Shown: one piece after another, positions 43,263 through 43,867 of the stretch
How the letters are laid out: each line of letters begins with the position of its first letter
Numbering within the stretch: position 1 is the stretch's first letter
From: Rhodospirillaceae bacterium
GTDB lineage: Bacteria; Pseudomonadota; Alphaproteobacteria; Rhodospirillales; Rhodospirillaceae
Length of the DNA: 43,867 nt
NCBI GenBank assembly: GCA_009693785.1
Contig: SHWP01000029.1
Span: 1-43,867 of the forward strand
Direction of reading: 5' to 3'
The notes under the pieces: generated by a model
What the model saw: only the letters and a program-made list of their open reading frames with translations
Told to the model about the DNA's origin: nothing
Databases searched by the model: none
Program-made: the position numbers and the translations under genes

Positions 43263-43867
43263 ATGGCCAAAACCACATCACGTAATTTCGACCGCGAAGC
43301 CCTGGCTTTTCACGCCTCCGGGCGGCCTGGAAAAATAGAGATTACACCAACCAAGCCCCTGACCACCCAGCGGGATTTGTCGCTGGCGTATTCACCGGGT
43401 GTGGCTGCCCCGTGCCTTGAAATCGCACGCGACCCGGCACTGGCCTATGACTACACCGCCAAAGGCAATTTGATTGCCGTTATTTCCAATGGCACGGCCG
43501 TTTTGGGTTTGGGCGATTTGGGCGCGCTGGCCTCAAAGCCCGTGGTGGAGGGCAAAGCGGTACTGTTCAAACGCTTTGCCGACGTCGATGGCATCGACCT
43601 AGAGGTCGACACCAAGGACGTTGAAGAATTTATCAACTGCGTGCGCTTTCTGGGCCCCGCTTTTGGCGGCATCAATTTAGAGGACATCAAGGCGCCCGAA
43701 TGCTTCATCATCGAACAGCGCTTGCGATTTGACTAAGCGCAAACTTTCGGAACTGAAATTAGTGGTCAATGGCGCGGGGGCCTCGGCCACGGCGTGTGTC
43801 GAGTTGGTGAAAGCCTTGGGTGTGCGGCCTGAGAACGTGATCATGTGCGATTCCAAGGGCGTGATTT
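43263..43867 (+). pseudogene. NADP-malic enzyme (MaeB-type) gene with internal out-of-frame deletion; runs off the window
   Basis: The N-terminus is normal: [89 protein letters not shown]. Relatives then continue with about 30 residues including IPVFHDDQHGTAI before the NAD(P) domain. Here the frame meets FD-stop at 43734-43736, and another frame resumes as [31 protein letters not shown] to the window end. So roughly 90 bases including the conserved HDDQHGTA block are missing and the frame is shifted. ATG 43263 has an AGAGGGA site. A dead gene unless this is an assembly error. Confidence 0.78.

Overview
The window looks like part of an alphaproteobacterial chromosome. Pointers are a GlnD/MurJ/TrpS gene neighbourhood, an MsbA-type exporter, a Trx-TPR chaperedoxin that keeps its WCGPC site, a TauE/TIGR02186/USP operon, and intergenic hairpins built around the GCCGAAAACCGG...CCACTTTTCGGC core that is frequent in this class. 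I would lean to a Rhodospirillales-like or uncultured relative, but this cannot be settled from the window alone. Most DNA is dense, GC-rich housekeeping sequence with short intergenic gaps. No stretch above 300 bases lacks a gene.

Layout: (1) 1-7.3 kb: tRNA-Thr, a UbiH/COQ6-type hydroxylase and an FkbM methyltransferase face the operon cnoX > LON-domain protein > Trm112 > DUF971. An IS5-family element of about 2.27 kb sits between the two sets and carries two tandem secreted Sel1-repeat genes besides its transposase. tRNA-Gly follows. (2) 7.4-15 kb: an AT-richer orphan membrane ORF, a TPR/GT41 (OGT-like) protein and MsbA on the minus strand. Divergent from them is an operon for a DegT-type sugar aminotransferase, a Gfo/Idh sugar dehydrogenase and an Atg22-like MFS protein. 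(3) 15-20 kb: a palindrome-rich AT island, purH, an MBL-fold gene broken by an in-frame stop, a HigB/NadS-like toxin-antitoxin pair, and a secreted alpha/beta hydrolase. (4) 20-25.6 kb: surface-sugar genes: a CapD/WbpM-type dehydratase, then gmd, fcl and a class-III aminotransferase. (5) 25.6-30 kb: TauE/SafE, TIGR02186 protein and universal stress protein, then nfu and a Bax-like glucosaminidase. (6) 29.6-33.4 kb: an accessory, decaying patch with a broken DUF4287 gene, a polysaccharide deacetylase, a RutE-type nitroreductase, DoxX, a very small DUF2282 (bufferin-type) protein and a broken LysR regulator. (7) 33.5-43.9 kb: trpS and murJ, a MazEF-type module under a perfect palindrome, two tandem composite hairpin repeats, glnD, a small membrane protein, mutS, and a malic enzyme gene broken by an internal deletion.

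The main themes are envelope polysaccharide and lipid A supply (MsbA, sugar-nucleotide enzymes, GDP-fucose, CapD, MurJ), protein quality control and iron-sulfur support (CnoX, Nfu), and genome fluidity. The most notable non-standard signals are the IS element with passenger genes bracketed by two right ends, the reduced bufferin-like locus, two toxin-antitoxin modules whose promoters predict leaderless mRNAs, and a concentration of recently broken genes. Those breaks could be real decay or partly assembly error.
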